Of a stretch of DNA of 64,000 bases, positions 33,491 through 45,859 are shown piece after piece (positions within the stretch are counted from its first letter, which is position 1; every line of letters starts with the position of its first letter). The notes beneath the pieces were generated by a model, which was not told where the DNA came from, did no database searches, and worked only from the letters and a program-made list of their open reading frames with translations. The position numbers and the translations under genes are program-made. Origin of the DNA: Neoceratodus forsteri (taxonomy: Eukaryota > Chordata > Ceratodontiformes > Ceratodontidae); the NCBI GenBank assembly GCA_016271365.2, contig CM057449.1:1559816501-1559880500 (forward strand). Reading direction: 5' to 3'.

Positions 33491-33599
33491 TATTCACTTT
33501 TTAAAGTTGCATGATTTAACCTTAACAGATGCATTAATATAGTTGGGGTTTTTTTGCAATTTATTTTCTTACTCTAAAAAAGATACATAACAACTAGCG

Positions 33600-33875
33600 C
33601 CTATAACTTTTGTCATGCATGCCCATGTAACACAAAGCGGCACATCCACTGGGCAGGAGCATGGACCTATAACTTGCTTGATGCAGGGCCCTGTTGACCT
33701 TACACAAAGCAGCAGACCTGTCAGGCAGGACACCACACTTCTAGCTTGCTTCATGCAGGGCCCTGCAGGACCTAGAGGAAGCAGCAGACTTATCGGACAC
33801 AAGGTGAGGCTGGAAGTTTGCTTCACACAAGGCCCTGTGGGTCCTACACAAAGTGGAAGATCCATCAGGTAAGTC
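33600..33875. repeat. 72-bp minisatellite, about 3.7 units
   Basis: Successive units start TGCTTGATGCAGGGCCCTG (33675), TGCTTCATGCAGGGCCCTG (33747) and TGCTTCACACAAGGCCCTG (33819), with a partial unit before. The 72-bp period equals 24 codons, so both strands stay open (for example repeated GP.GPC.KQ on the minus strand). That is a consequence of the period, not evidence of a gene. Confidence 0.9.
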
Positions 33876-33965
33876 TGAAATTGCTACAGAAGTCTTGGTA
33901 GTAAGCAGCCAATCCCTAAAATATGGACTTAAAATGTCACAATTTGTTAAAGTTACAGCATGAGT

Positions 33966-34940
33966 GATAGAAACGTAGAAACATAGAAGTTGATGGCAGA
34001 TAAGGACCGCAAGGCCCATCCAGTCTGCCCATTTCTTTTTCTACCTCATAAATGTGCCATCAGCCTTTGCTCTGTCAATGGCCTATCTATTCATACTCAT
34101 CTGTATTGCTCCCTTATGCCTATCCCATGCCTGTTTGAAGCTCTGCACTGTATTCATAGCCACCACTTCCTGAGGTAGGCCGTTCCATGCATCCACCACC
34201 CTTTCTGTGAAAAAGAACTTTCTCACATTACCCCTTAATCGGCCTCCCTCTAATCTCATGCTGTGTCCTCTTGTCCTGCTATTTTTCTTATATTGAAACA
34301 TGTTAGACTCTTTCACCTTGTTAATGCCCTTAAGGTGTTTGAATGTTTCAATCATATCACTTCTCTCCTCCTTTGCTCTAGGGTATACATATTAAGCTCT
34401 GTTAATCTGTCCTCGTATGTTTTCTGTTGCAGTCCCCACACCATTTTGGTTGCCCTTCTCTAGACTGCCTCAATTTGGTTAATGTCCTTGTGAAGGTGTG
34501 GCCTCCAGTACTGCACGCAGTACTCCAGATGGGGCCTAACCAGTGTCTTGTAAAGAGGGATTATTACCTCCCTTTTTTGACTTGTGATACCCCTACTAAT
34601 ACACCCCAACATCCCTCTAGCCTTACCTACTGCTTTAGTGGTCTGCTTGGATAATTTCAGGTCATCAGTGATGATGACGCCCAAGTCTCTTTCTTCCCTT
34701 GTGACTGCCAGCAACTCCCCTCCTAGCCTATAGGTGGCTTCAGGGTTTCTCTTCCCTATGTGCATGATCTTGCATTTCTTTGTGTTAAACCCCAGCTGCC
34801 ACTCTTCCAACCATTTTGCTAGTTTATCTAGATCTCTTCTCATTCTGTGTACCCCATCTAGATCATCTTCTCTGTTATAGATCTTGGTGTCATCTGCAAA
34901 CAAGCAAATCTTACCCTCCAGTCCATAGAACCTATAGCTG
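33966..34940 (-). pseudogene. CR1-type LINE, 5'-truncated copy, best-preserved RT C-terminus
   Basis: On the minus strand from about 34940: GLEGKICLFADDTKIY with the catalytic FADD box, then WLEEWQLGFNTKKCKIMHIGK, EERDLGVIITDDLKLSKQTTKAVGKARGMLGC and YKTLVRPHLEYCVQYWRPHL. A frameshift near 34450 leads to MIETFKHLKGINKVKESNMF and RKFFFTERVVDAWNGLPQEVV. The 3' end at about 33966 has the signature TTGATGGCAGATAAGGACC shared with the copy ending at 52660. It has few lesions and looks younger than the copies at 20.5 and 25.3 kb. The truncation removes ORF1, the endonuclease and half the RT. Confidence 0.9.
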
Positions 34941-36174
34941 AAAAAAAAATCCCATTTGCAGTGCAGTTCATGTTTTTTGGGGACTTTGTTTTTCTGGGGG
35001 GGGTCAGTCACCCATAACTACTTTATTTTTTTTAATTTTTTTTTTAATTTGAGGGTCAGAGAGAGTGCTTACCAATCACAACCTCTTCATGATCACATAA
35101 TCTGGAGTCTTGAATCTGGCCCCAAAATATGTTTTCAGGACATGACATTCAACCCATTTTTTTGGATAAAACAAAACTGAAGGGCCCAATCTACAGAAGC
35201 TTCCTGGACTGACCACATTTGCAGAGGGCTGGGAAAAGCTGCAGTATGCCTCCTACCCACAGGATGTTCACCATCAGGGCAATGGCATCGTTCACACTGT
35301 GTGACACTTGCCCCTCCACACTTGATCCCTGACCTATGCATGTGGCTACACTGGGGGGAAGATGGACCAGGAGTGGGTCAGGAGCAGGCCAGGAGTGTGG
35401 GTGGTATCCCGCAATCCAGGAAAAAAACTGTACAGTGTGGAAGGCCGACAGAGAGGGCAGTCACTACACCTGCCTAATGGTAGCATCAGCTACATGACCT
35501 CCTCTACCCAGCCATAAAACATGATTCCATGCCTGATCACCACTCTCTCCTCCAAATCCCAGCCCTAGGAGACTTCAAAGTGGGCTGGGGGCATCACCAG
35601 CACTGGCCCATGCAACTTTGATGTAAATGTCACTGCTCATGGGGATACAGCAGTCCTGGAGGACTACCATATCCTGACATGACCTTGTGCCTGTGCAGCC
35701 AGGGACCCACCTATTGATTGGCATGGGTATCTGATTCGATGAACATGGTCCAGACCTGAACCGCCCACCCCTTCTGCCCCGGTTCTAGAACCCAGCTACA
35801 CACCAGTAGAGCATAAAAGCAAGAGGTTGAGGATGCCATCTGATATGAGTGAGCACTGAGGGGCACAGAGAAATAGTGGGAATACGTTCAATTTGAGTGT
35901 ATCCCAGCCCTAAGTCCCTGTGTATGTACAGTAGGAATTTTTTTTACCATTGTTTTTCCTTTAGGTTACCAATTAGTGGCATGGCATCTGAGTAGAAGAG
36001 GTGAAGGGAGGGCTGCGTCCAACACAGCACACTCAGAAAAAGAAGGAACAGGGGTTCCTGGGGTGGTGGTATGAGTGCTAGAGGGTGGGTAAGGGTTGGG
36101 AAATTTTGATTCTATGGATTGACTGGAGGAAAGGGGGAGGGGCACTTCCCAGACAGTTGGTTGGGGAAGTGCAT
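34941..36174. other. Unassigned stretch with protein-like fragments
   Basis: Plus-strand conceptual translations around 35560-35860 give fragments such as LGDFKVGWGHHQHWPCNF, VTAHGDTAVLEDYHIL and DPPIDWHGYLIR across a frame change. They read like decayed coding DNA, but I do not recognise a family. Poly-T lies near 35024-35048. Confidence 0.3.
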
Positions 36175-36600
36175 TTTTGATTGGAGTATGTGGTCCCAGT
36201 GGTGGGGTTTAGCACCCAATAGCCAGTAAGGGCAGTGATAGGGGAGCAGTGTGTTCTGACAGTGGGCTTACACACCCAACTGCTGGTAGTTACAGTGATC
36301 AGGGGTTGGGTGTACCTGCAGCAGGGTTGGACATCCGAGTGCAAGTAATTACAGTGATCAGGGTTTGTTTGCATTGGTGGTAGATTTGGGCATCTGACCA
36401 TAAGTAATTACAGTGATAGGTGGAAGGGTGTAACTGCAGTAGGGTTGGGCAGCCAGCTACCTGCACTTACAGTGTTCAGAGGTCGGGTGTACTTGTGGCA
36501 AGGTTGCGTACCTGACCACCAGTAATGACAGTGATCAGGGTCAGGTGAACCAGCATCAAGGTTGGGCACCCAACCACTGGTATGAATAGAGTTCAAGAGG
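36175..36600. repeat. 59-60-bp minisatellite, about 7 units
   Basis: The anchor CAGTGAT recurs at 36233, 36293, 36352, 36411, 36470 (CAGTGTT) and 36529, with a degenerate copy near 36588; spacing is 59-60. Each unit holds GGGTGTA, GGGTTGGGCA and a CC.ACC.GTAATTACAGTGAT end. Units differ by 15-30%, so the array is old. Confidence 0.92.
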
Positions 36601-39600
36601 CAGGAAAACGTTTCATTTGTGACTGAGTTGGCAGTCAGTCACGAATGACAAAAATGGCCATTTTTTTTTTCATGTATTTTTTTTATCGGCTGTTTTTTCC
36701 TTCATGCATGCACACACTCCATAGTCTAAAAACATTTAAAACTTTTTGATTCAGTCTTTTATTGTCATGAAACAAAAAAGGCCCCATTCTAGGCCAGTAT
36801 GTAATGAACCTGAAAGTTTAAGGTTTTAAATTGGTATATTTTTTTCATTATCTGTGCACATGAAAAAAAAACAATCTTGATTTGGGTGAATTGTTCTCTG
36901 TTTGGCAGTTTAGAGTACCCAAACTGCTACATTTATTGTTCTGCAAATTGAGATGCCCTTAGCCTTTAAGACTTGAGAGGGTGCATGTCAATTTTCAAAT
37001 CCTTAGGTCCTAAGACAACCAAGTAATAACTGTCAAAAATAGAGTTTTTAACACGACTCCTAACTCATCCTTAACATACTGATACTACCCTGCCAGTATA
37101 ATAGCTGGTTGATTAGCTGCTCCCATCAAGGTGTCTATGCAAACAAGAATTTTGATGTCAGTGGACTGGGCTGTGTTGTCGACATAAATATGTAAACAAT
37201 AACATAAGAAAAGATGCGCATTGAGCAATATCATGGCATGCTCTGAGTGTGTAGTAAGGCACAAAGCCACTGACACCTAATATCCTTTCTCTTTTGCCCA
37301 GTTATGTGCCGAACTTATTGCTTTTGCTCTCTGCATCAATGGATACCTTTTTTCACTCTGTGTGCATTCCTACACATTTTGTTATTTCTATTTCCTGTTG
37401 TACTGTGCACTGCTGATACATTGCACAATTACTGTATAGCTTCAATACTTTACCCGTACAGCTGAAAATTATTTTGCTTGCTCTAGGTACTACCAAAAAA
37501 CTATGTTTCCTTGTACTGTAAATTCTCCCCTAAACTCTTCCACCAGGACACCTTTGGAAATAAGCTTACCTCAGCTCAGTGGGCCTTTCCTGGTGAAGAG
37601 TATCAAAATAAATACATACAGATTGCAGTTGGCATCCATTGGGCAAGATTTTCAACCAGTGTCCCCACTGCCCAGATACCTCTGATGGCTACCCAGATAG
37701 ATAACCTGGTACCTTCTGAAAAGGGTAGGAAATGCCCCTGGTTCCCAAGCACATATTCCTTCTTTCAATAAAGCCAGTTCCAGGGACACTGGTGACTGCA
37801 TTAAGGCTGCTCTGTTTGTTTGCATTCAGGCACTGTACTACCAGTTGCTAATGTATTGCTTTGGTATGCGCTCTGAGTTATTTTGCATATATGGAAGGCG
37901 CTTTAGAAATCCAAATTCCTTCCTGCTCTGTTCTTTTCTAACTACTGACATCAGAGGCAGCATTCTAGGCAGTATCCAAAAAGCGATGTTCTGAGCACTG
38001 TTGCCCTCTTGCACCACTCTTGAAACAAGATTGCCCTCTGGCAGTCGAGCAGCATGAAAGAGCAACAACAAGTTTATGCCATAAAACTGCTTTTCAGGAG
38101 AAGGGATATAATAGTACAAAAACGAGAGCCCTGAGGCTGCAAAACTGTGACTGTGTGCAGACTGAGGCATTTTAACACTCTTTCAGTCACAGTCTCATAA
38201 CCCACTGGGTAACAGTCTAGCACTGCAGTCCTCAGCCTAGCAAGCATTTGCATGTGTTAAAAAGAATCCGTTATTGTAACAAACTGGGGGGAATATAGAG
38301 CATAATAAGCATATTGCAGTCTGCACAATGCACTGACTCCACCCTCATTGTCACGCTCTCCTGGGGAGACAAGCACTCAGTGTGTTGTGAGCAGGTCCAA
38401 GTTATAATGAAGTTGATTTTAATGGGATTCAATGTAGTTGGGAGCTGAGATATAGCAGTTTCATATCAGAGATCATGTTATCTCAGGACGAATTATAATA
38501 AGGGTGCAACGTACTGTGTTAATTACTATGTTTGACAAAGCATAAGATGCCTTTTTTTCATGTTTTACTCTTTTGTTGCAAATCACTGAATTACATCTGT
38601 CTTAGCCATTTTCTTGGATTTTCTTAGAGGGATAACGCTCACGCCCAGTAGTACAATCCATCAAGTGAATAACCATTGTTCTTTCTTGACTCTATGAATG
38701 TACTGTAATGTTTTCTCTTTTACCAAAATCCCAATATCAAAGAATCTTTTAAGACTCTTGATGAAATTATTTTCCTCAGTAATTGTGTGTGTTAAGGGCA
38801 GGACTCCACAGATTCATCTTAGCTTGGTGTTGCATTTTCCAAAGTATGTCTCATACCCCAGTGCACTTAATTCACTAAAAAGCATAGTAAGAAAAGTTAG
38901 ATTTAAAAAAGAAAAGGTAAAAAAAAAGGTATCATTAAACAGAGCATGGCTGTGAACCGCAGATTCAAAACGTTAGGATCACTTCCTGCCTTGTTAAAAC
39001 AAATTAAATGTATCCCTTATTTAACTAGGCTCCTTACTTTCAGTGATTTGAAAATGCTATGGTTGTCTCTCCTGGTGTCAGCTCTGGCCACACAGTGCCA
39101 CCCAGGGGCCACTGATAAACATGGCCAAGCAGTGACTGCTACTTGCTGAAAAGCTGAATGCTATGCAAGTCCCCATACTCTGACAATACCTCAGAAAGAC
39201 TTGGAGACACAGCCACAGCCTTCAGTGTTCCTCCTACCCCTTCTGGCAGCTCCCTCGGATTTTATCCAGTAGTATTACAAAAAAAGAGAAAAAATAAGAG
39301 ACAAAAAGGAAAAAAATAAAGAAGCACAAGGACCACCCAGAAAGAAACACATTCACTGAGGGTGCAAACAAATCGCACTCACAGAATGGTAGTGCTGGCA
39401 TCTCTTCAAAGAGAGAGAGAAGGGAGATGGGGGTGATGACTAGGAGTCCACAGTAAATGTGCTTCCTTATAACAATAAAGACAAATAAAATACATAAAAA
39501 ACAGAATGTTGGATACAACACTGCAGACCTCACCGTGGCTTTGATAAATGGCACTCTAGTTCACTCTCTGCTTATTATGTACTTCATACCTTTGAATATG

Positions 39601-39948
39601 GAAGAGACTTTTATTAAAGATTTAGCCAAGCTGTTGGTGGCAACTGGCTCACAGCAATTTTCCTACAAACTAGTTTAATCTATCACAGGGCAGACAGTGC
39701 ACCTTCTTGCCATGTATCATATCTGTCTATTGAGTAAGTACTATCCAAATCCAATTTCTTTTCATGTTTAAAACCTATGATGCATATTCAAGATACACGG
39801 TCTTTTTTTTCTGGTGTTCTAAGTAAAATTCTATATAATTTCCTTTTTATAAAAATTGCACTTTTCTTCTATAAAATGGCAGTTTTCGGTGAGTTGTTTT
39901 GCCATAGTATATATAGATGTATTAGCAGGCAACTGTGAATAGCAAGAA
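36601..39948. other. Unassigned spacer
   Basis: 37860-37905 ends with TATGGAAGGCGCTTTAGAAAT-like sequence (partly shown) typical of L2-group or SINE tails, so 37500-37905 may be an old retroelement 3' end. Nothing else is supported. Confidence 0.3.
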
Positions 39949-40036
39949 TGTATTTCCATCGAAGTGTTCTGATAACATGATAAACCACTAGAGCAATGCT
40001 CCAGTGGTTTGTCATCAGAACCCTAAGATGGAATTA
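39949..40036 (+). repeat. 88-nt miRNA-precursor-like hairpin, probably MITE-derived
   Basis: Arms TTCCATC..GTTCTGAT..GA.AAACCACT.GAGC and GCTC.AGTGGTTT.TC..ATCAGAAC..GATGGAA pair end to end around a 4-base loop, with one 5-base bulge (AACAT) and two small internal loops. The size and shape are those of a pre-miRNA or a full foldback MITE. Confidence 0.75.
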
Positions 40037-42059
40037 TCAGCCTTATAATTCAGTGTTGCCTATTTTTTTCATATAATATATGGAGAATTCAATATACTGT
40101 AACTATGAAACAGGAGTGTTGGAATGGGACTGGTAGAAACACATGAAGCATAACTAGCACAAATTCCCCACTCATTTGCCGAAATCCATCAGGAACCTAA
40201 AACAAGTTTTTAATTAAAAAAATTAACTGTTTTGTACAAAACCAATGTTTTAAATGATATAGAGCTGCACCTGAGAGTCCCCTGAAGTTTTCCAACTAAG
40301 AACCATGCTACATTTTTCATTGTGCAATTGGTTCATGACGATAGCGAGAGGAGAGTGTGTGGTGTTTTCAGTTAAGCTGATTGTCAGTTAATCTAAATCT
40401 TGTAATTCATAGCTAGTCATGAGTTATGAGATTGAAATCTTGTAATTTACAGTTAACCATGAATTATGACATTTAGAAAGTGTGTCTTGGATATAAATGA
40501 TTGCCATTATCCATATATTATATAAAGAATAATAAACACAGGGCTGTGTATAACAAGATATTTTTACACATAAGCTCATTGAATGGAGTATGGCGTTCCA
40601 GTAGTTTGCAAAGTCTTTACAAATTGATGGTGCATAAATAAAAAAACAGTTTCATTTTGGTTCTTCACATGATTCTCATGGACTTCGTTAGAACAACTAC
40701 TGGAATTTCTTTCTTGACTTGAGCTTTAATAACTGTATGCAGTGTTAAATAGCATTTAGTTTTGTAAAACAAATGAAATACTAAAAACAGAGTTTAAATC
40801 CCCCCTCCATTTTTGTAATGTAATAAATATTTGTCTGTTTATGAAAAAAAAATTACAAAATCAGATTTGCATACCACAAAGGATCTGAGAGTTACAGATG
40901 GGTGAGGGGGAACCACTTGGGGCAGGAAGGAGGCAGAAGAGATGGGAAGGAAAAAATAAAATGGTAACAGAAACTTTTTTAGTATTCCCGAAATCACATT
41001 ACACACTGGCATAATATCACATACATAATGTAATTTTTGATGCCTTACCTGTGTATAACAGCAATGTATAGCCTCTGAAAACTGGTTAGAATCACATCTA
41101 ACCAGTTATTATGTACAAAGCAATGCATGGGGTGTTGTATATAATGAGATTTATATGCACACTCGAGGTGTTTGATGCTACAATTACCCCAAGAGCAAAG
41201 TTTATGGGGTTTATAAAGAATCACATACCAACACTGTGTATAACATTCAAGTTGTACACATCATCCAATGTTTTATTTTATATAATGGATGGCCCCAAGG
41301 ATGTTATGTCCAAACTAGAAGAGGAAAAAGCAGCTACTGGTGACAGAACTAAAAAAAAAATAAATAAGTAATTCACTTTGTCACTACTGATTTATTTTCT
41401 GAAGGATTTCATTTACTGAATGTCTGTCAGAAATATTTGATGCTATTGAACTACTAAAGAAGGGATCTGTGATACTTGATTGATTAACAGAGTCTGTGTC
41501 TGTGCAAAGAAATGTACAGTTTCAAGATTTGTGATAGTGTGGCGTGAGATAACCGTTATAACAAACTAGTTATAACAGGAAATTACACTAGGCTTTTACA
41601 ATGATGAAAAAAGACTGGACAGTTATTATTGTAAAAACATTTCTAACAAGGGGCCTACTATGTGACTGTCATTGGTGCAGTGCAGTAGTACCTTGGTTCC
41701 CAGTTACAAACAACCCCATTATAATTCCACTATCAGTAACATACCAAATCATACCTCTTAACCTAGTGTCACAAAAATGTGCAAAATGCGAGATGCTGGC
41801 CCTCAGGATGTGGGACATGTCATCAAACATAAAAACACAAGCTCTGAACACAGAGGAAGCTAGTGCCTTCACTTGTGTAAGTTCACGTGTGCATTTGCAG
41901 TACAAAGTGTTATGCATTTCTGAGTTTACAGCACCTTCTCTGTGAAGGCAGTGAGGTTTTCATGTGGGACAAATGTGAGACAGTGCAATTTTCAGGGATA
42001 AAATAAGGGATGGCCTCATACTGAAATTTCACTTTGGTACTCCCAAAACATTCTCAGAA
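40037..42059. other. Unassigned AT-rich spacer
   Basis: Only a small perfect hairpin at 41081-41106 (ACTGGTTAGA / TCTAACCAGT, six-base loop) stands out. Confidence 0.4.
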
Positions 42060-42850
42060 TTAGCCCAGATAAAACTGATGTCATTATTCCCTCTTTTTCA
42101 ACCACGTTACATTCGTACTCAGCCATGCATACAGACCTTAAGCAAAAAATACTATAGTTTCCTCTAAGCTTCACCCTTTGAATACTCTTAAGAACCTAGG
42201 TGTCTGCATGGATTCTGATTTTTCTTCCAGTTCACAAATCTCAGTCATTTCTAAAACCTGCTGGTTTTATTTATCGTGCACATTAGGAAAATATTTGACT
42301 AATGAGGCTACTACCAAAATGATTATACATGGCCTACAGTAGTTACTTCTTTGCTTGATTATTGTCAGTCTGTTAATTAGTTTACTGCCTCTAAATTGGC
42401 CCCTTTGTGGCACACTCATAATGCAGTCATCCGCCTGATATTTGGCACCCCTCATCAGGCACACATCACTCCCCTTGTTAAACCTCTGCACAGGCATCCA
42501 CGTCATCTCAGGGTTCAACTTAATACTCGTGTTTTCGTTGTTTTGGCTCTCCATAATGGGCAGCAGGCTTACATTGCTTCTTGCCTGCAGAGTCAGTGGT
42601 ATGCACCCTCCCACCTGCTTCCGCTTCGCTCCTCTAAAGGTGGTTAATTACTGATCACAAAATCTGATTAATGTTGGCTTCACCAGCATGTTTTTGCTCT
42701 GGTTGGACCAATTCCTTGGAATTCCCTTGTGCTGGCTTTATTTTCATTTTGTATTTTTTTTTTACTTGTATTGATGATTTTGTATTTGTTATTATACAGC
42801 ACACTGACACTTTTGTGACTTACACTTGAATAATAATATGAATATTAATA
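42060..42850 (+). pseudogene. L2-type LINE 3' part
   Basis: Translations in successive frames give NPDKTDVIIPSF, KNLGVCMDSDFSS, VTSLLDYCQSV, HNAVIRLIFGTPHQAHITPLVKPLHRHP-type blocks (the 'HITP.L..LHWLP' region), LNTRVFVVLALHNG and SWTNSLEFPC. This is the thumb and C-terminal region of an L2-group ORF2, followed by a T-rich 3' UTR and an AATAATAATATG-type tail near 42825-42855. Frameshifted throughout. Confidence 0.8.
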
Positions 42851-43918
42851 ATAATGTGGGACTGTTGAAAGGTGCATACCAAATACTCAACCGTCAGAGT
42901 CAACCTGCCAGAGATGGTCCATTTCATTATCCTGCGCACACAGTATCACTGTCTCTTACGGCTGCCAAAAAGATAAGTTCATAACAAAACAACAAAACGA
43001 ACAGGCACTTCCTCATGAAATAATCCTTTTTTTTTTTACTTTAAATCTAAGGTTTGCATTATGTGGCACAGAAGATCTTTCAAATTTCCAAATGTTGTTA
43101 TTTTGAAATATCACTGGAAAAAACACAGAACATTGTTGTTTCAAAAGTTGTATAAATGTTTGCAAAATACATATGTTTTAAGAAGGATATGACAGCTTGC
43201 TAAATGGTGCTACTCAGTTCCAAACTACTCTTGCAGAACCCACTGTGTGGGTTAGAAAAAATAAATCCAAAATCTTAATGTTGTAACACAAAGTAAACAA
43301 CCTCACCTTAAATCATTACTAAACGTTCAATATTTGAACATTCGGGGCCCTAGTCAAAACAGATTCTTTGCAGAAGAGTTTCTGACCAGGATCTGCAGAG
43401 ACATTATCAGAGCCTGTAACAGTTATAAAGTCAGGTAATTTCCTTTGATTTTTAGGGCTAGTGTGTTTTTGGCAAGTGCTGCACTATAATTTGCATTAGA
43501 AACTAAATTATACATGCACTTTTTTAAAAAAAAATAGGGCTGTCTTCTTTAAGCATCACAAATCTGTTTTCCTGAAGGACAGCTACACTGTCACCGAGTC
43601 ATCAGGATATTTCAGAATTTCTAAAGCTCTGCCAAAAAAAGGAAAACCTTACTGGACAAGGCAGATGCAGCAGCCTAGAGAGAAGAGAGTGCAACAGTTC
43701 CACATCCATGATTGGATGTGGGCAGCCAGGCAGTAAGTCAACTGGAGAGTTCAGAAAAAAGCAGGCACACTAGAAAAGCTGCATTAGTGACCATTTTATT
43801 ACATAAATCACAGAATACAATAATAAAGTCTGACGACTTGTGCAAAATATTACATACCAATTAGAAATTCCCAGTACACTCTATGGTCACGGACACCGGG
43901 AACTCCCCTTTGTATCAT

Positions 43919-43968
<50 letters not shown>

Positions 43969-44578
43969 TGTGCATGTGTGTGTGTGTGTGTGTGCGCCTT
44001 CCTTAGGGGTCAACTACTGTAAATCAACTAAACCAGTTTGTTATTGTCTAGGTTGACTTAATCACAGTCAACAGATGCACCCACAGTTGCATATATGCTG
44101 CCAGAAACCACACTTGATTGGTGCAAATCCAATGCAGATTCCAAAATAGTGCCCACTGCTTTCAAGAGGGTGACGGATGCAATTGGTGCTGCTGGATACA
44201 GGCACACCACCTGAATCCACAGTTACAAAAATCTAGCCTGCCACGCCCCCAACCCCTCCCACACACACACACACCTTATCTGGCCAATCCAGAGGTCGTA
44301 TTTTCAAAGGGAACCTTTCTGACCACAAATAGCTGTGCTTTATCTTCACAGTTCAATATTTTGCCTACATTTCATGAAGCAACTCAGGCCAAAGATGCAA
44401 AGGGTATGCCAGTCTTTGCATTTTGCATTTCAAACGTCATTAAAAAAATCAAAAATATATTTATATGGTGGACTCCTTACCACCTGAAGAAGGAAATAAG
44501 GTGATCATTTACAGGAAAAAACAGTGGCTCTCTATGTATATACTCCAGTATAGCCAAACTAAGATGTGACATATTATA
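42851..44578. other. Unassigned spacer with a long TG array
   Basis: Holds (TG)n at 43921-43996 and a short CA run near 44260-44274. Nothing else recognised. Confidence 0.4.
43921..43996. repeat. (TG)n microsatellite
   Basis: Long TG array with TATGTGCGTGTGCATG interruptions. Confidence 0.95.
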
Positions 44579-44580
44579 CA

Positions 44581-44616
<36 letters not shown>

Positions 44617-44640
44617 CATACACACACATATATATATATA
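44579..44640. repeat. (TA)n microsatellite with CA insert
   Basis: About 16 TA units, TTACATACACACACA, then more TA. Confidence 0.9.
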
Positions 44641-44812
44641 GTGGGGGGCTGTTTCTACAAAACTTCATTTTAGAGCTGAGAGGGCTGAAATATGGGGAGG
44701 TCATGTGATTCGCTCAAGAACAATCAATGAGGCTGTAGTGGGATTTGAATCTGAGACCTCTTGGTTCACAGTTTAGTGTTCTTACCATCTGGCTACCCTG
44801 CCTTCTCTAAAG
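44641..44812 (-). mobile_element. MIR/CORE-like tRNA-derived SINE
   Basis: On the minus strand a tRNA-like head starts at about 44812: GGCAGGGTAGCCAGATGG (A box TAGCCAGATGG), then a B box GATTCAAATCC. The body has TTGAGCGAATCACATGACCTCCC and TTTCAGCCCTC.CAGCTCTAAAATG (in part), which matches the 'CTTGGGCAAGTCACTTAACCTC..TCAGTTT..TAAAATG' layout of CORE/MIR-type SINEs as I know it. No TSD was found because the 3' side abuts a TA array. Family-level identity is inferred. Confidence 0.75.
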
Positions 44813-45859
44813 TTAAAAAGCAGGTAGCCACTCCATTAAATCTTCATATAAACATGGTCTGTTTGGCTATTCCAGTTTATCAGAGAACACCTTGTTATTC
44901 CAGATTTTGCAGGATGTCTTAGCCAACTTATTTACAAAGTCTATGTTAACATTTTTTGTTAGGCTCTTCTGGCTTCACAATGCACTGATTTTGATGACAG
45001 TATAGTACGTACAATGGCAACTGTGTGATCTGAATGTGCCTGTGTCCGTCCAATTGTTTTAGCAGTTCATTCAACTACCTTTCAAATAATGTTTCCATTT
45101 CCAAAACAAAGACACAAATTCTAGTGGCAGTTGTAAGCGCCAGACCATTTTACAAGCTGATCAAGTACCTATAACAGACACAGTTTTCCACAGCTGAAAA
45201 TAGCAGTAGTCTATGCAAGGCACAGGGCTTTGACACTCCTGCCCTTGCTCTGCAATTGACTTCTACCATTTGTGCTTCCTATATGACCCATCTCATAGCA
45301 GAAGAAGCAATAAGACATGACAAGGTGTGAGCTAAGCTGCGATAACCACTAGCCTAAGGGCATGGAAGGCCCGATGATGCGGTTGGAGGGCCCTGCAGAC
45401 TCTGGAATGTCAGTTGTCTAGCCTAGCCCACACTCTGGAGTGTCCTGCTGTACTTACAAAATGGGTAGACTGAGAAAAAAATGTAAATAACAAAAATGCC
45501 AACTTTTTAAATTAAAAACAAGCATTTCTTTTATTAAAAGTAATAAGTACACGGTAGTCCCTCCTCGTGTGTTAATCATCTGTCTTTCCACATTTTCAAC
45601 AGATGAAATATTTATCATAGATTACAGGAATTCAAACTTCTGCAGAATTCCTCCAGCAAAAGACCCCACCCCCCACCAACACACAGAGCTGAAGGCATTA
45701 TATAGAGCCAAAGTCTCAATTTTATCTGTGGCAGAGTAAGCAGCACTGGTTGCCCTGGTAAGATGGTAAGAATAGGAAGGGGATATTTCATGGTCATCAA
45801 AGAAACATCAGGAATTCAAACTGTGTCTAGTACTTCATTTTTCATTTTATTTTTTGTAA
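44813..45859. other. Unassigned spacer
   Basis: No recognised repeat or coding signature. Confidence 0.4.

Noticed and set aside
33615..33872. Repeat protein gene in the 72-bp minisatellite
   Set aside because: Open on both strands only because 72 is divisible by three; no start or domain support.
36175..36600. CRISPR-like array
   Set aside because: The whole 59-bp unit is repeated and diverged, with no short exact repeat and unique spacers; host is a vertebrate.
41081..41106. Perfect 10-bp hairpin as a regulatory element
   Set aside because: Short palindromes of this size are expected by chance in 64 kb of AT-rich DNA.
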